The notes under the pieces are model-generated. The model ran no database searches and was not told the origin of the DNA. It saw nothing but the letters and a program-made list of their open reading frames with translations. This document shows positions 10,191-19,390 of a DNA stretch of 64,000 nt, in pieces (positions within the stretch are counted from its first letter, which is position 1; every line of letters begins with the position of its first letter). Source of the stretch: Vibrio hepatarius (lineage in GTDB: Bacteria; Pseudomonadota; Gammaproteobacteria; Enterobacterales; Vibrionaceae); assembly GCF_011806575.1 (NCBI RefSeq), contig NZ_JAATOO010000012.1, positions 62,001-126,000 on the forward strand, written 5' to 3'. The position numbers and the translations under genes are program-made.

Positions 10191-10652
10191 ATGAAAAGGA
10201 TGCTAAGCCTGTTTGCGCTAGTTTTTACTGGCTCGCTATGTGCTGCCGAATTGCCCGCATTACCTTCCCAGCAAGCTCACTCTTCGCACCGCCTATTTCT
10301 TTCCAGCGAAAATGACCAACGCGATTTTGATACTTGGAAAGTCGACGGCGGCTACTCTTATAATCTGTTTCGCAACGTAGACTTATACGTCGGGGCTCGA
10401 CTCAACAACAACGATCAAGAAAACGAAACCGGTTTTCTTAGTGGTGTCAGTTTTCAAGCGTCACCGAGGATTTCGTTTAGCAGCTCCTTGCACTCGTATA
10501 GCAATGAAACCGACAACGACCGACGCGAGAAAGTCATTTCGGCAGAAGTCTCAAGCCGAGTGAGATTAACCGAGAATTTGGACTTACATGCCACTCTCGA
10601 TTATCAAGAGTGGCAACAAGAAGTGGAATTTGGACTGGGTTTTCGCTTTTAA
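10191..10652 (+). CDS. hypothetical small outer-membrane-like protein
   Basis: I do not recognise a named family. The 153-residue product has a signal peptide ([20 protein letters not shown], cleavage near residue 19). The mature part alternates polar and hydrophobic residues in short strands such as [10 protein letters not shown] and [12 protein letters not shown], and it ends in aromatic FRF. A C-terminal phenylalanine is typical of outer-membrane beta-barrels, so a small barrel of about eight strands is possible. A good AGGAG site lies six bases before the ATG. Its end overlaps the convergent RraA-like gene by four bases. Function unknown. Confidence 0.75.
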   Translation: MKRMLSLFALVFTGSLCAAELPALPSQQAHSSHRLFLSSENDQRDFDTWKVDGGYSYNLFRNVDLYVGARLNNNDQENETGFLSGVSFQASPRISFSSSLHSYSNETDNDRREKVISAEVSSRVRLTENLDLHATLDYQEWQQEVEFGLGFRF

Positions 10653-11134
10653 TCCCAATCGAGCTTTTCTGTCGACATCAACACACCGTTCCAATCTGCG
10701 TAGATGTAATCACCCGGTTGAATCATTTGGTTATGGATAGTCAAAGTGATATTGACATCACCTGCCCCACGTTTTTGTGTTTTAAATGGATTGGTACCCA
10801 ACGCTTTTACGCCTAATTCCATCTCTGCCATTGCCGCCGCATCACGGATAGCGCCATTTACAATTACCCCTTCCCAATTATTATCGATAGCTAATATTGC
10901 CAACTGGTCGCCAAGTAGTGCTTTTTGACAAGAGCCATGACCGTCAACCACAAGAACTTTACCGGTTCCGTCTTGCCCTAGCATTTCACGTACTTTCGAA
11001 TTATCGTGATAGCAACGGATGGTCACTATCTCGCCATAAAACGCGCTTTTACGTCCATAATTCTGCAAAGGCAAAGCCAAGAGTGTCACTTTATCCTCGT
11101 GCTTATCGCAAATATCCGGCGTTATATCGTTCAT
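10649..11134 (-). CDS. RraA-like protein (regulator of RNase E activity / HMG aldolase family)
   Basis: A 161-residue protein of the RraA/MenG-like fold, with the signature [19 protein letters not shown] near residue 68 and the following NGAIRD motif. RraA of E. coli binds and inhibits RNase E; other members are 4-hydroxy-4-methyl-2-oxoglutarate aldolases. This sequence resembles a second Vibrio-type copy rather than E. coli RraA itself, so the activity is open. The start [11 protein letters not shown] is chosen because GGAGG lies six bases before its ATG; the longer reading has no such site. It precedes arcA in opposite orientation. Confidence 0.85.
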   Translation of the reverse strand: MNDITPDICDKHEDKVTLLALPLQNYGRKSAFYGEIVTIRCYHDNSKVREMLGQDGTGKVLVVDGHGSCQKALLGDQLAILAIDNNWEGVIVNGAIRDAAAMAEMELGVKALGTNPFKTQKRGAGDVNITLTIHNQMIQPGDYIYADWNGVLMSTEKLDWD

Positions 11135-11164
11135 TTTTCCTCCATGAGATAACAAGTTAATCCT

Positions 11165-11554
11165 TCACCTACAACGTAGCTGCCACTTTCCAAGCGCTAA
11201 TTTAGTTTCATTTTCGTCGCAAGAAACCAAAAACAGTTCCTCACTTTCAGCATAATAGACCGCGTTTTGACCAAATTTTCGTCCGAGTTCGACAGCCTTT
11301 TGAAGGCTTACTTCAACGGCAAAACTCTCTTCTGCCCAGGAAAATATCTCGTCCCCCACTAGTACATCGACATAGTAATTATGGTCGATATCTTGTCTTA
11401 ACTGTCGATTATTTCGATTATTTTCTTCATTCGACCGCCAAACACTCGCCGGGTTCCAAGCGGTAATAATGGCAAAACACCTACACTTTACCGGGCTTTG
11501 AAAGCGGAAATAAGGTTCAGCGTAAGCCGCCCACAACTGCGCATCAATCTTCAT
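11165..11554 (-). CDS. DUF3293 domain-containing protein
   Basis: A 129-residue protein that I recognise as a DUF3293-type protein. It has an ITAWNPAS motif near residue 30 and a C-terminal part with GxKFGQNAVYYAESEEL and a basic end. No signal peptide or membrane segment is visible. The function of the family is unknown. It lies 30 bases upstream of the RraA-like gene on the same strand, so the two may be co-transcribed, and it is divergent from arcA. Confidence 0.8.
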   Translation of the reverse strand: MKIDAQLWAAYAEPYFRFQSPVKCRCFAIITAWNPASVWRSNEENNRNNRQLRQDIDHNYYVDVLVGDEIFSWAEESFAVEVSLQKAVELGRKFGQNAVYYAESEELFLVSCDENETKLALGKWQLRCR

Positions 11555-11610
11555 ATGGCCTATACTTTTACATTTAACCGCTACTATTAATATTTGTTAC
11601 ATTCTAACTC

Positions 11611-11624
11611 TTGATATAAATCAA
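11611..11624 (+). promoter_or_regulatory. FNR-type binding site upstream of arcA
   Basis: TTGATATAAATCAA is a perfect match to the FNR consensus TTGAT-N4-ATCAA. Its centre is about 70 bases before the transcription start expected from the promoter at 11653-11681, a spacing compatible with class I activation. In E. coli FNR raises arcA expression under anaerobiosis; the same is inferred here. Confidence 0.7.
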
Positions 11625-11652
11625 CAAAGTGATTGGAATTAACACTTCTACG

Positions 11653-11681
11653 TTGTTAGCATGCTGTTAACATTATAAAAT
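11653..11681 (+). promoter_or_regulatory. arcA promoter candidate and long leader
   Basis: TTGTTA and TAAAAT are separated by exactly 17 bases. A start near 11688 would give a leader of about 190 bases. That leader contains a hairpin CCAAAGA/TCTTTGG (about 11757-11786). No further gene is seen in the 11555-11877 gap. Confidence 0.5.
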
Positions 11682-11877
11682 CCGCCTCAACGACTGATGG
11701 AGTAATTGAGGAACGGGTGCCTCAAAGGCAACAAAAAATCCAAGGATGGCGGGCAACCAAAGAAAGTGTAATTTTATGATCTTTGGTTTATTATCAACAT
11801 CACATTACCTATGTGTTATGTTTTTGCCTAAAATTTATTCCATTAGCACATTTTTTTCACAAGTTTAGGTACCGCCA

Positions 11878-12594
11878 ATGCAAACCCCGCACATTCTTAT
11901 TGTCGAAGATGAGCAAGTAACTCGTAACACTCTTAAGAGTATTTTTGAAGCAGAGGGATACGCTGTTTTTGAGGCCAGTGACGGTGAAGAGATGCACCAG
12001 GTGCTGTCCGATAACCAAGTAAACTTGGTCATTATGGACATTAACCTCCCAGGTAAAAATGGCCTACTACTTGCTCGCGAGCTTCGTGAACAAGCAAACG
12101 TAGCGCTCATGTTCTTAACTGGCCGTGACAACGAAGTTGACAAGATCCTAGGTCTTGAAATTGGTGCTGATGATTACATCACAAAACCATTCAACCCTCG
12201 TGAGCTAACCATCCGTGCTCGTAACCTACTAAGCCGTTCGATGAACGCAAGTGCGGTAACGGAAGAGAAGCGTAGCGTTGAGAAGTACGAATTCAACGGT
12301 TGGGTGCTAGATATCAACAGTCGTTCTCTTGTAAGCCCAAGCGGTGATAGCTACAAGCTTCCACGTTCTGAGTTCCGTGCTCTACTTCACTTCTGTGAAA
12401 ACCCGGGCAAGATTCAGACTCGTGCTGACCTATTGAAGAAAATGACTGGCCGTGAGCTTAAGCCACACGACCGTACTGTTGACGTAACGATTCGTCGTAT
12501 CCGTAAACACTTCGAGTCAGTATCTGGTACGCCAGAGATCATCGCGACAATCCACGGTGAAGGTTACCGTTTCTGTGGCGACCTAGAAGACTAG
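11878..12594 (+). CDS. arcA: two-component response regulator ArcA
   Basis: A 238-residue OmpR-family regulator. The receiver domain (1-120) carries the phospho-acceptor Asp54 in [10 protein letters not shown], the acidic pair near residues 10-11 and Lys102 in [10 protein letters not shown]. The winged-helix DNA-binding domain (about 135-235) ends with TIHGEGYRF. ArcA, with the sensor ArcB, represses aerobic respiratory genes when oxygen is low. It is monocistronic, with an FNR-type site upstream and a strong terminator downstream. arcB is not in the window. Confidence 0.97.
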   Translation: MQTPHILIVEDEQVTRNTLKSIFEAEGYAVFEASDGEEMHQVLSDNQVNLVIMDINLPGKNGLLLARELREQANVALMFLTGRDNEVDKILGLEIGADDYITKPFNPRELTIRARNLLSRSMNASAVTEEKRSVEKYEFNGWVLDINSRSLVSPSGDSYKLPRSEFRALLHFCENPGKIQTRADLLKKMTGRELKPHDRTVDVTIRRIRKHFESVSGTPEIIATIHGEGYRFCGDLED

Positions 12595-12614
12595 TTTCTT
12601 CTATAGATGATTCT

Positions 12615-12644
12615 AAAAATGGAGCCGATGGGCTCCATTTTTTT
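12615..12644 (+). terminator. arcA terminator
   Basis: GGAGCC-GATG-GGCTCC stem extended by an A5/T8 pairing, 20 bases after the arcA stop. Confidence 0.9.
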
Positions 12645-12657
12645 ATCGCGCTCAAAT

Positions 12658-12686
12658 AAAAACGCCTGCTATCAAGCAGGCGTTTT
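12658..12686 (-). terminator. hldE terminator
   Basis: AACGCCTGCT-ATCA-AGCAGGCGTT stem with T residues on both sides, 22 bases beyond the hldE stop. It can work in either direction. Confidence 0.88.
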
Positions 12687-12707
12687 AACTAAGAATTGGA
12701 TAAAGAC

Positions 12708-14138
12708 TTAACCTTTGCCGCCTTTAATCGCATCAATGATTTCAGTCGTTGAGCAGCCATCTTCAAAGTTCAGCACTTTAACCTCGCCGCCATTGGCAAT
12801 CACTTCTTTACCACCAGCAATCTCTTCCGGCTTGTAATCACCACCTTTGACCAACAGATCCGGTAAAACCTCTGAGATCAAGCGCTGAGGCGTATCTTCG
12901 CCAAACGGTACCACCCAATCAACCGCACCAAGACCCGCTAGTACCGCCATACGGCGATCCGTTGGGTTGACTGGACGACCAGGTCCTTTAAGACGCTTCA
13001 CCGACTCATCGGTGTTTACCGCGACGATTAGGCGGTCACCCAATTGCGCAGCATGGTTCAGATAAGACACGTGCCCTGCGTGGAGAATGTCGAAACAACC
13101 GTTGGTCATGACCACTTTCTCACCTTTCGCTTGCGCTTTCTTCACCGCTTCGATGAGCTCTTTCTCACCAATCACACCAAAGTCAGTGTCTTGGCTACCG
13201 TGTACGGCTTCAGCCAACTCGATGGTCGAAACTGTCGAGGTACCCAGTTTACCAACAACGACACCTGCTGCTGCATTCGCCAGCGCACACGCTTCATCCA
13301 TTGGTTTGCCCGCCGCAACAGAAGCCGCAAGTACCGAGATAACGGTGTCACCCGCACCAGTCACATCGTAAACTTCTTTCGCTTGAGTCGGTAGGTGGAA
13401 TGGCTTCTGACCACGGCGAAGCAGCGTCATACCATGCTCACTACGCGTAACAAGCAGCGCTTCAAAGTCAAAATCATCAATCAACTTCAAGCCTTTCTCA
13501 ACCAGCTCTTGGTCTGATTTCACCTTGCCTACCACCAGCTCAAACTCAGCCATATTTGGCGTCAACAATGTTGCGCCACGGTAGCGTTCGAAATCCGCAC
13601 CTTTCGGATCGATAAATACAGGTACGTTTGCCGCACGCGCTTTCTGAATAAACAGCTGTACATGTTCGAGTGCGCCTTTGTCGTAGTCTGACAATACCAC
13701 TGCTTTCACTTTCGGCAGTGATTGTTCCATGCGCTCTAGGATCATGTTTGGGTCAACATTCTCAAACTTGTCTTCAAAGTCGAGACGAATCAGTTGCTGA
13801 CCACGGCTCATCACACGTAGCTTGGTGATGGTTGGATAGTTGTGCAAGCCCACGAAATTACACTTTACGTTCAAAGAAGTCAGTGTTTCATTCAAGGCTT
13901 TAGCTGGTTCATCGATGCCCGTCAAACCTACGATATGCGCGTTACCACCAAGAGAAGCGATGTTCATCGCCACGTTTGCCGCTCCACCTGGACGCTCTTC
14001 GTTATTTTCTACTTTGACTACAGGCACTGGCGCTTCTGGTGAAATGCGACCTGTTGGTCCGTACCAGTAACGGTCCAGCATTACGTCACCAATGATCAAT
14101 ACACCTGAATCCTTGTAGTTCGGTAGGATTGGTTTCAT
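12708..14138 (-). CDS. hldE: bifunctional heptose 7-phosphate kinase / heptose 1-phosphate adenylyltransferase
   Basis: A 476-residue two-domain enzyme that makes ADP-heptose for the lipopolysaccharide inner core. The N-terminal PfkB-type kinase (about 1-315) contains the anion-hole motif [14 protein letters not shown]. The C-terminal nucleotidyltransferase (about 340-476) has the HxGH motif in [16 protein letters not shown]. The start [12 protein letters not shown] is chosen because GGAG lies eight bases before it and it matches the family N-terminus; a five-codon extension is possible. glnE lies directly upstream, as in E. coli. Confidence 0.96.
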   Translation of the reverse strand: MKPILPNYKDSGVLIIGDVMLDRYWYGPTGRISPEAPVPVVKVENNEERPGGAANVAMNIASLGGNAHIVGLTGIDEPAKALNETLTSLNVKCNFVGLHNYPTITKLRVMSRGQQLIRLDFEDKFENVDPNMILERMEQSLPKVKAVVLSDYDKGALEHVQLFIQKARAANVPVFIDPKGADFERYRGATLLTPNMAEFELVVGKVKSDQELVEKGLKLIDDFDFEALLVTRSEHGMTLLRRGQKPFHLPTQAKEVYDVTGAGDTVISVLAASVAAGKPMDEACALANAAAGVVVGKLGTSTVSTIELAEAVHGSQDTDFGVIGEKELIEAVKKAQAKGEKVVMTNGCFDILHAGHVSYLNHAAQLGDRLIVAVNTDESVKRLKGPGRPVNPTDRRMAVLAGLGAVDWVVPFGEDTPQRLISEVLPDLLVKGGDYKPEEIAGGKEVIANGGEVKVLNFEDGCSTTEIIDAIKGGKG

Positions 14139-14203
14139 CGTCGATCTCCACAATTTAAATCTGCGCTGAGTTTAGCACAGCACTTTTGCGCCCTAAACCC
14201 TTC

Positions 14204-14239
14204 ACTATCAGCGCTATGTGATAAAACAGCGCTGATAGT
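14204..14239. repeat. perfect inverted repeat between glnE and hldE
   Basis: ACTATCAGCGCT and AGCGCTGATAGT form a 12-base perfect inverted repeat with a 12-base loop. There is no T-run, so it is not a standard intrinsic terminator. It may be an mRNA processing or stability element between the two genes. Confidence 0.6.
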
Positions 14240-14250
14240 CCATTTCTTGC

Positions 14251-17094
14251 TTATCCAAGCCATTGCTGCCAAATTTTACTCACCAATTCACGTTCAACAA
14301 CAAACTTATCCAGCGCGACATCCGCATCAAGATTAAGCAAGTTTCTGTGATGTATTTGGTCTCGCATTTCGGTGTAGGCGTGCGTAATCGCCATCGCTTG
14401 TTCTTCGTCCATCACACCTTGTGCAATCATCGACTCGAAGATCCGCACATTGTCACTCCAACGGGTCAGCTTTGGCTTCTCGTGACTGTAACGTAACACC
14501 AGATACTGAGCTAAAAACTCAACATCCGTGATCCCACCAGGGTCTTGCTTTAGCATAAAGCGATCGGCTTTTTTGCCGCCTAAATGGTCACGCATCTTAA
14601 TCCGCATATCGACCACCTCTTGCTTGAGCTTGTTCTCATCGCGCTCTAAGGTCATTACGTTGTGGCGAGTTTGGGCGAAGCTCTGCTGCAATGGTTCGTC
14701 GCCGTAAATCATTCTCGCTCGCACCAGCGCTTGATGCTCCCATGTCCAAGCTTCGGTGTGCTGATATTCATCGAACGCTTCCGCCGGGCTCACCAACAAC
14801 CCTGATGCACCGGATGGGCGTAAACGCGTGTCGACTTCATACAAGATGCCCGATGCGGTACGAGTCGAGAAAATATGAATGATGCGCTGGGCCAAGCGCA
14901 GATAAAACTGTCGACCGTCGATCTCTTTTTTACCATCGGTATAAGCGCTAACCGGACAATCGTGCATAAAGACGATATCTAGATCCGAATTATATCCGAG
15001 CTCCCAACCGCCGACTTTACCGTAACCAATCACGGCAAAACCTTTACCTTCACGGTCTTTGAGATGGTTAGGTTCGCCGTATTTTTCTGCCATCTGTAGC
15101 CAAGCTTGATTGACCACTGACTCAACTATCGCCTCCGCAAGGTAGGTTAAGTGGTCGCTCACTTTCATCACAGGAAGTACGCCCGCAATATCGGCAGCGG
15201 CAATGCGCAAAATGCAGATTTGCTTAAACTGGCGCAGCGCTTCCATCTGTTGCTCCATATCGTCTTCAGGGATACGGGCAAGAAAATCGCGCAGCTCAGT
15301 TTGATAACTTTCCAGCGGGATAGGATTGTAGAGCTGCTGCGGGTCAATTAGCTCATCAAGCAGGATTGGGTAACGCCCGAGCTGCTCGGAAATCATCGGA
15401 CTGGCGGTACATAGTCTGACTAGCTGAGTCAACGCCGCAGCGTGCTCATCAAGCAACTCTAAGTAAGTGGTGCGGGTAACAATCTTTTGCAGCAAATGCA
15501 GGACTCGAGGCAGGCCAAACTGCGCATCTGGATGAGAGTAAATCGCGGCAAACACTTTTGGCATCAGGCGATTCAATACTTCACGTCCGCGTGGGCCGAG
15601 GGTTTTCTTCGCTAAGTCGCGTTTGAACTGAATGATCGTGTTGGCCATCACTTGTGGCTCTTCGGCACCAATGTCTTCGCTTAGCACATGCTCCATGACA
15701 TCTTGTTTTTCCGCCATGTCCCATAGCTCGTGGAAGTGCTTCGCGACGTCAGAACTTTCTTCTTCGTCATCACCGATCAGACCATTGAACACTTGGTGAA
15801 CCGCGTCCATGTGCGTGTGTACATCTGCTAGCAAGCCTTGCCAATCGTGATAGCCCATCGCCGTCGCCAATTGTAACTGCTCAACGCTACTCTCGGGCAG
15901 AGTCTGGGTTTGCTTGTCAGCCATGGCTTGCAACAGGTTCTCTAAGCGGCGCAAGAATTTATAAGCGTCTCGCAAATGTTGAGTCCCGCCGTCTTCGAGC
16001 AAATCGAGTTCTTCAATCGCATCGAGGGTTAGCAATAGACTGCGGTGGCGAAGCCCTGGCTCTCGTCCACCACGGATAAGTTGGAACACTTGTGCGATAA
16101 ACTCGATTTCACGGATGCCACCTGCGCCAAGCTTGATGTTATTGACCAAGCCACGACGGCGAACTTCACTGCTGATCATCGACTTCATTCGGCGTAGCGA
16201 TTGAATCGCACTAAAGTCAATGTAGCGACGAAATACAAATGGTCGCAGCATCTGACGCAGCTCTTGATATTCCGGGTACATTTCGCTGCCCATCACGCGT
16301 GCTTTGACCATTGCGTAGCGTTCCCAATCACGCCCCTGCTCTTGATAGTAATCTTCCAGTGCAGCGTAACTCATCACCAACGGGCCACTGTCACCAAACG
16401 GGCGCAGGCGCATATCGACTCGGTAGCAGAAACCGTCATACGTCTGCTGATCGAGCGCTTTAATGATCCTTTGTCCTAAACGGGTAAAGAATTGCGCGTT
16501 GGCAATACTGCGTCTGGTCCCTTGGGTTTCACCGTTTTCTGGGTAAGTGAAAATCAAATCGATATCAGAGGAAAAGTTAAGTTCACCGCCACCTAGTTTT
16601 CCCATGCCGATAATCAGCATAGGTTGCGCGTCACCTTGGGCATTACACGGCGTGCCCCATAGTTCGCAACAAGCTTTGTATTGCCACTGATAGGTTTCAA
16701 AGATCATCGCTTCAGCCAGTTGAGAAAGATGTTCTAAGCTCTCTTCAAGCGACCAAGTACCGGTAAAGTCACGCCAAGCGATATAGACCATTTCTCGATT
16801 ACGGAATTGCCTGAGCACGCGATGGCCCGACATTTCGTCGTGGCAATCACTCAACAAAATGGCGAGACGCTTTCGATAAGCACTATGGCGCGATGTCTCT
16901 TGCAACATCTCTGGCAACACCTGCAATAAATGTTCATCGGTGTTGAGTACATCGACGACAAACTGACTCAAACCAGCCACATAGTCGAGCTGAGTGAGCA
17001 GCGATTCAGGCCAATGTTTGAGTGCATCTGCTGATTGGCGAATGGATTCTAGAGCGGATTGAGAAATAGGGGCGAGGCTTTCTGGCAGTAGCAT
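14251..17094 (-). CDS. glnE: glutamine synthetase adenylyltransferase / adenylyl-removing enzyme
   Basis: A 947-residue protein, the size of E. coli GlnE. Two nucleotidyltransferase domains are visible: [20 protein letters not shown] near residue 165 (de-adenylylating half) and [20 protein letters not shown] near residue 700 (adenylylating half). GlnE controls glutamine synthetase by reversible AMP addition in response to PII and glutamine. It lies upstream of hldE, the same order as in E. coli. There is no sign of damage. Confidence 0.97.
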   Translation of the reverse strand: MLLPESLAPISQSALESIRQSADALKHWPESLLTQLDYVAGLSQFVVDVLNTDEHLLQVLPEMLQETSRHSAYRKRLAILLSDCHDEMSGHRVLRQFRNREMVYIAWRDFTGTWSLEESLEHLSQLAEAMIFETYQWQYKACCELWGTPCNAQGDAQPMLIIGMGKLGGGELNFSSDIDLIFTYPENGETQGTRRSIANAQFFTRLGQRIIKALDQQTYDGFCYRVDMRLRPFGDSGPLVMSYAALEDYYQEQGRDWERYAMVKARVMGSEMYPEYQELRQMLRPFVFRRYIDFSAIQSLRRMKSMISSEVRRRGLVNNIKLGAGGIREIEFIAQVFQLIRGGREPGLRHRSLLLTLDAIEELDLLEDGGTQHLRDAYKFLRRLENLLQAMADKQTQTLPESSVEQLQLATAMGYHDWQGLLADVHTHMDAVHQVFNGLIGDDEEESSDVAKHFHELWDMAEKQDVMEHVLSEDIGAEEPQVMANTIIQFKRDLAKKTLGPRGREVLNRLMPKVFAAIYSHPDAQFGLPRVLHLLQKIVTRTTYLELLDEHAAALTQLVRLCTASPMISEQLGRYPILLDELIDPQQLYNPIPLESYQTELRDFLARIPEDDMEQQMEALRQFKQICILRIAAADIAGVLPVMKVSDHLTYLAEAIVESVVNQAWLQMAEKYGEPNHLKDREGKGFAVIGYGKVGGWELGYNSDLDIVFMHDCPVSAYTDGKKEIDGRQFYLRLAQRIIHIFSTRTASGILYEVDTRLRPSGASGLLVSPAEAFDEYQHTEAWTWEHQALVRARMIYGDEPLQQSFAQTRHNVMTLERDENKLKQEVVDMRIKMRDHLGGKKADRFMLKQDPGGITDVEFLAQYLVLRYSHEKPKLTRWSDNVRIFESMIAQGVMDEEQAMAITHAYTEMRDQIHHRNLLNLDADVALDKFVVERELVSKIWQQWLG

Positions 17095-17168
17095 GAATCT
17101 TCCTTGTATAAAGAGACTGGCCGCAATATCAATAGGCGTTTAGGCTAGTTATATCAAAATTGCTGCAA

Positions 17169-17203
17169 TAAAAAACGCCCACTGGATGATAGTGGGCGTT
17201 TAT
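17169..17203 (-). terminator. terminator after the chemoreceptor gene
   Basis: ACGCCCACT/AGTGGGCGT nine-base-pair stem, followed on the minus strand by a T6 run, about 20 bases past the chemoreceptor stop. Confidence 0.85.
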
Positions 17204-17222
17204 TCATGAATATCGCTGTGAA

Positions 17223-18479
17223 TTAGACTTTAAACGAGGTGATTTTCTCATCCAATTCAGTCGCGTTCTGTTGCATGATTTCAGAAGTCTCGAGCAACTC
17301 TGTCACCACCGTCACCGAGGCTTCCACCAATTCACGCACGTTGGTGAGGTTCTGGCTCATCTCTTCCGAAACACTGCTCTGTTGACCGGCCGCGGTAGCA
17401 ATCTGGAAGTTCATATCGTTGATTTGCTTCACTTGCTCAACGATGCCATCCAACTCACTGCCTGCGTTGGTGACTAGCTCTACCCCTTCCGCAGCCTCAA
17501 CCACACTCTTTTCCATCAAACCAACCGCAGAGTTAGCGCTCGATTGCAGTTGTGTAATCATATCTTGAATTTCGACTGTCGCTTGTTGAGTACGTTGCGC
17601 TAGATTACGAACTTCATCCGCCACCACAGCAAAGCCGCGCCCTGCTTCACCCGCACGAGCCGCTTCAATCGCTGCATTTAATGCCAGCAGGTTCGTTTGT
17701 TCAGAAATGCCTTGGATGGTACCAACCACGCTGCCGATCGAATCAACGCTCTCTTCAACTTGGTTAACAGCGTGCGCCGACGCGGAAATATCTTGAGACA
17801 ATTCGCTGATTTTCGTTACTGTACCCTGAATAAAACGCTGACCGGTCACTGCTTGGCCCGATGCGTTCTCGGTAAGCGAAGACGCTTGCTGCGCATGGTC
17901 AGCGACGGTTTGTACCGTTGAAGTCATTTCGCTCATTGCCGTCGCAAGCTGATCGATTTCGTTAAACTCTTCCTGGGCAGACTCTTTGGTTTCTGACATG
18001 CTTAACGTCATCACTTCCGTCAGGCTTGAAAGCTCTTGCGATGAACTCACCTGCAACTTAATCATGTCTTGCAGTTGCTTACGCGTTTTTTCCAGTTCAC
18101 GAGCGACATCACCGTATTCATCTTTGCAATCCATGTGAATCGGCACTGAAAGGTCTTTGTCCGCCATCAATTTAATCGCGTCGTTCAGATACTGAGTCTG
18201 GCGTAGCATGATGCGCGCGGCAAACAGCAATAAGGTGACAAACATGACGATCAAAAGACCAGTCTGCCAGGCCACTTGAACTAAATAGGCGTCGTAGTGT
18301 TGTTGAGCGACTTCGACACTTTCGGTCACTGATAACAGAGAGTCGTAAAAAGTATTCGCATCCCAAAGCTGTTTCGCAATGATCAGCACGGTACTAAACA
18401 CCATCAGTAACGCCATCTTGGGCACCAGACGTATGTCGGTAATTACGCGCTCCCATGGCTTAAATGCCATTTTGGTCAT
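17223..18479 (-). CDS. methyl-accepting chemotaxis protein
   Basis: A 418-residue transducer. Transmembrane helices lie near residues 20-38 and 70-90, with only about 30 residues between them, so the external sensing region is very small. A HAMP-like segment follows (about 90-145). The signalling domain carries the hairpin-tip motif [34 protein letters not shown] near 260-295. No C-terminal pentapeptide for CheR/CheB tethering is present. The ligand is unknown; with so small a periplasmic loop it may sense membrane or internal cues. GGAG lies eight bases before the start. Divergent from the K+ channel gene. Confidence 0.93.
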   Translation of the reverse strand: MTKMAFKPWERVITDIRLVPKMALLMVFSTVLIIAKQLWDANTFYDSLLSVTESVEVAQQHYDAYLVQVAWQTGLLIVMFVTLLLFAARIMLRQTQYLNDAIKLMADKDLSVPIHMDCKDEYGDVARELEKTRKQLQDMIKLQVSSSQELSSLTEVMTLSMSETKESAQEEFNEIDQLATAMSEMTSTVQTVADHAQQASSLTENASGQAVTGQRFIQGTVTKISELSQDISASAHAVNQVEESVDSIGSVVGTIQGISEQTNLLALNAAIEAARAGEAGRGFAVVADEVRNLAQRTQQATVEIQDMITQLQSSANSAVGLMEKSVVEAAEGVELVTNAGSELDGIVEQVKQINDMNFQIATAAGQQSSVSEEMSQNLTNVRELVEASVTVVTELLETSEIMQQNATELDEKITSFKV

Positions 18480-18591
18480 TGTTCGTTCTCCACTAAGTCT
18501 TATATATTGGTTTATAACCGATTCAAAATACGCAACGAATTCGCTCTTACTAACCGTTCCAGCGGCATTTATTAATTATTTCGAGCCTCGT

Positions 18592-19356
18592 ATGAAAAAA
18601 GATGATACCAAAGACGACACCAAACCGATGAGCCTACTGTCACTAATCCTGTCATTTATGGCGCTATTTGTGATTTCAGGCTTGTTGTTTTTTCCATTAC
18701 GACCAGAAACTCGTCAAGTTTTTATCGGCTTAGACTTTATAATCTGTAGTATTTTCATACTACAACTGGGTATAGATCTCATTCGTTCGAGTGATAGAGT
18801 GCAATTTATCAAAGTACATTGGATCGACTTCATTGCCAGTATTCCGATGATTGAGCCATTGCGTTATGCCCGTTTAGTGCAAATATTGCGCGTCATTTTT
18901 GGTATACATTCCAGCCGAAATCTATATCGTCAGTTGCTCAACAACCGCCGTGAAGCGACATTTGCTTCGATTATTTTCTTATTGGTGATGCTGCTTTTTC
19001 TTGGTTCGAGCATGATGTTGTTTATCGAGAGCAAATCGCCTGATGCCAATATTCAAAATGGCGCTGACGCCTTGTGGTGGGCGTTGGTGACCATTTCAAC
19101 CGTCGGATACGGCGACCATTATCCAGTGACCGATGCGGGTAAAATTTTGGCTGCAGCGCTTATCGTCTGTGGTGTGGGGGTGTTTGGTATGATTTCAGGT
19201 TTGGTTACTTCTTTTCTAACCTCTCCGACATCTATGCAGAATGAACGCTCTGAACGCAAAGAACACATGATTCGAGAGCTACTGGATAAACAAGATTTAA
19301 TCTTGAAGCGTTTAGATGAGCTGGAAAAACGATCTGAGCCAACCAATAAGCGGTAA
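18592..19356 (+). CDS. voltage-gated-type potassium channel
   Basis: A 254-residue membrane protein with the K+ selectivity filter TVGYGD at roughly residue 170, between a pore helix and the last transmembrane helix. About six hydrophobic segments precede the C-terminal cytoplasmic tail, which is rich in charged residues and may coil (about 218-254). Segment four holds RYARLVQILRVIFG, a small basic S4-like pattern. The start is taken at MKKDDTKDD; an in-frame reading further upstream would run into the divergent chemoreceptor gene. The ribosome site is weak. Confidence 0.88.
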   Translation: MKKDDTKDDTKPMSLLSLILSFMALFVISGLLFFPLRPETRQVFIGLDFIICSIFILQLGIDLIRSSDRVQFIKVHWIDFIASIPMIEPLRYARLVQILRVIFGIHSSRNLYRQLLNNRREATFASIIFLLVMLLFLGSSMMLFIESKSPDANIQNGADALWWALVTISTVGYGDHYPVTDAGKILAAALIVCGVGVFGMISGLVTSFLTSPTSMQNERSERKEHMIRELLDKQDLILKRLDELEKRSEPTNKR

Positions 19357-19383
19357 AAAAGGGAGCGTTATGCTCCCTTTTTA
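19355..19383. terminator. bidirectional terminator between K+ channel and CYTH-CHAD genes
   Basis: GGGAGC-GTTAT-GCTCCC stem between A6 and T5 runs, starting inside the channel stop codon and serving both convergent genes. Confidence 0.9.
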
Positions 19384-19390
19384 ACTCTTT

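Noticed and set aside
10897..11160. An 87-codon plus-strand frame opposite the RraA-like gene
   Set aside because: Shadow of a well-supported coding sequence.
18379..18591. N-terminal extension of the K+ channel by 71 codons
   Set aside because: It lies largely over the start of the divergent chemoreceptor gene and shows no channel-like sequence before MKKDD.
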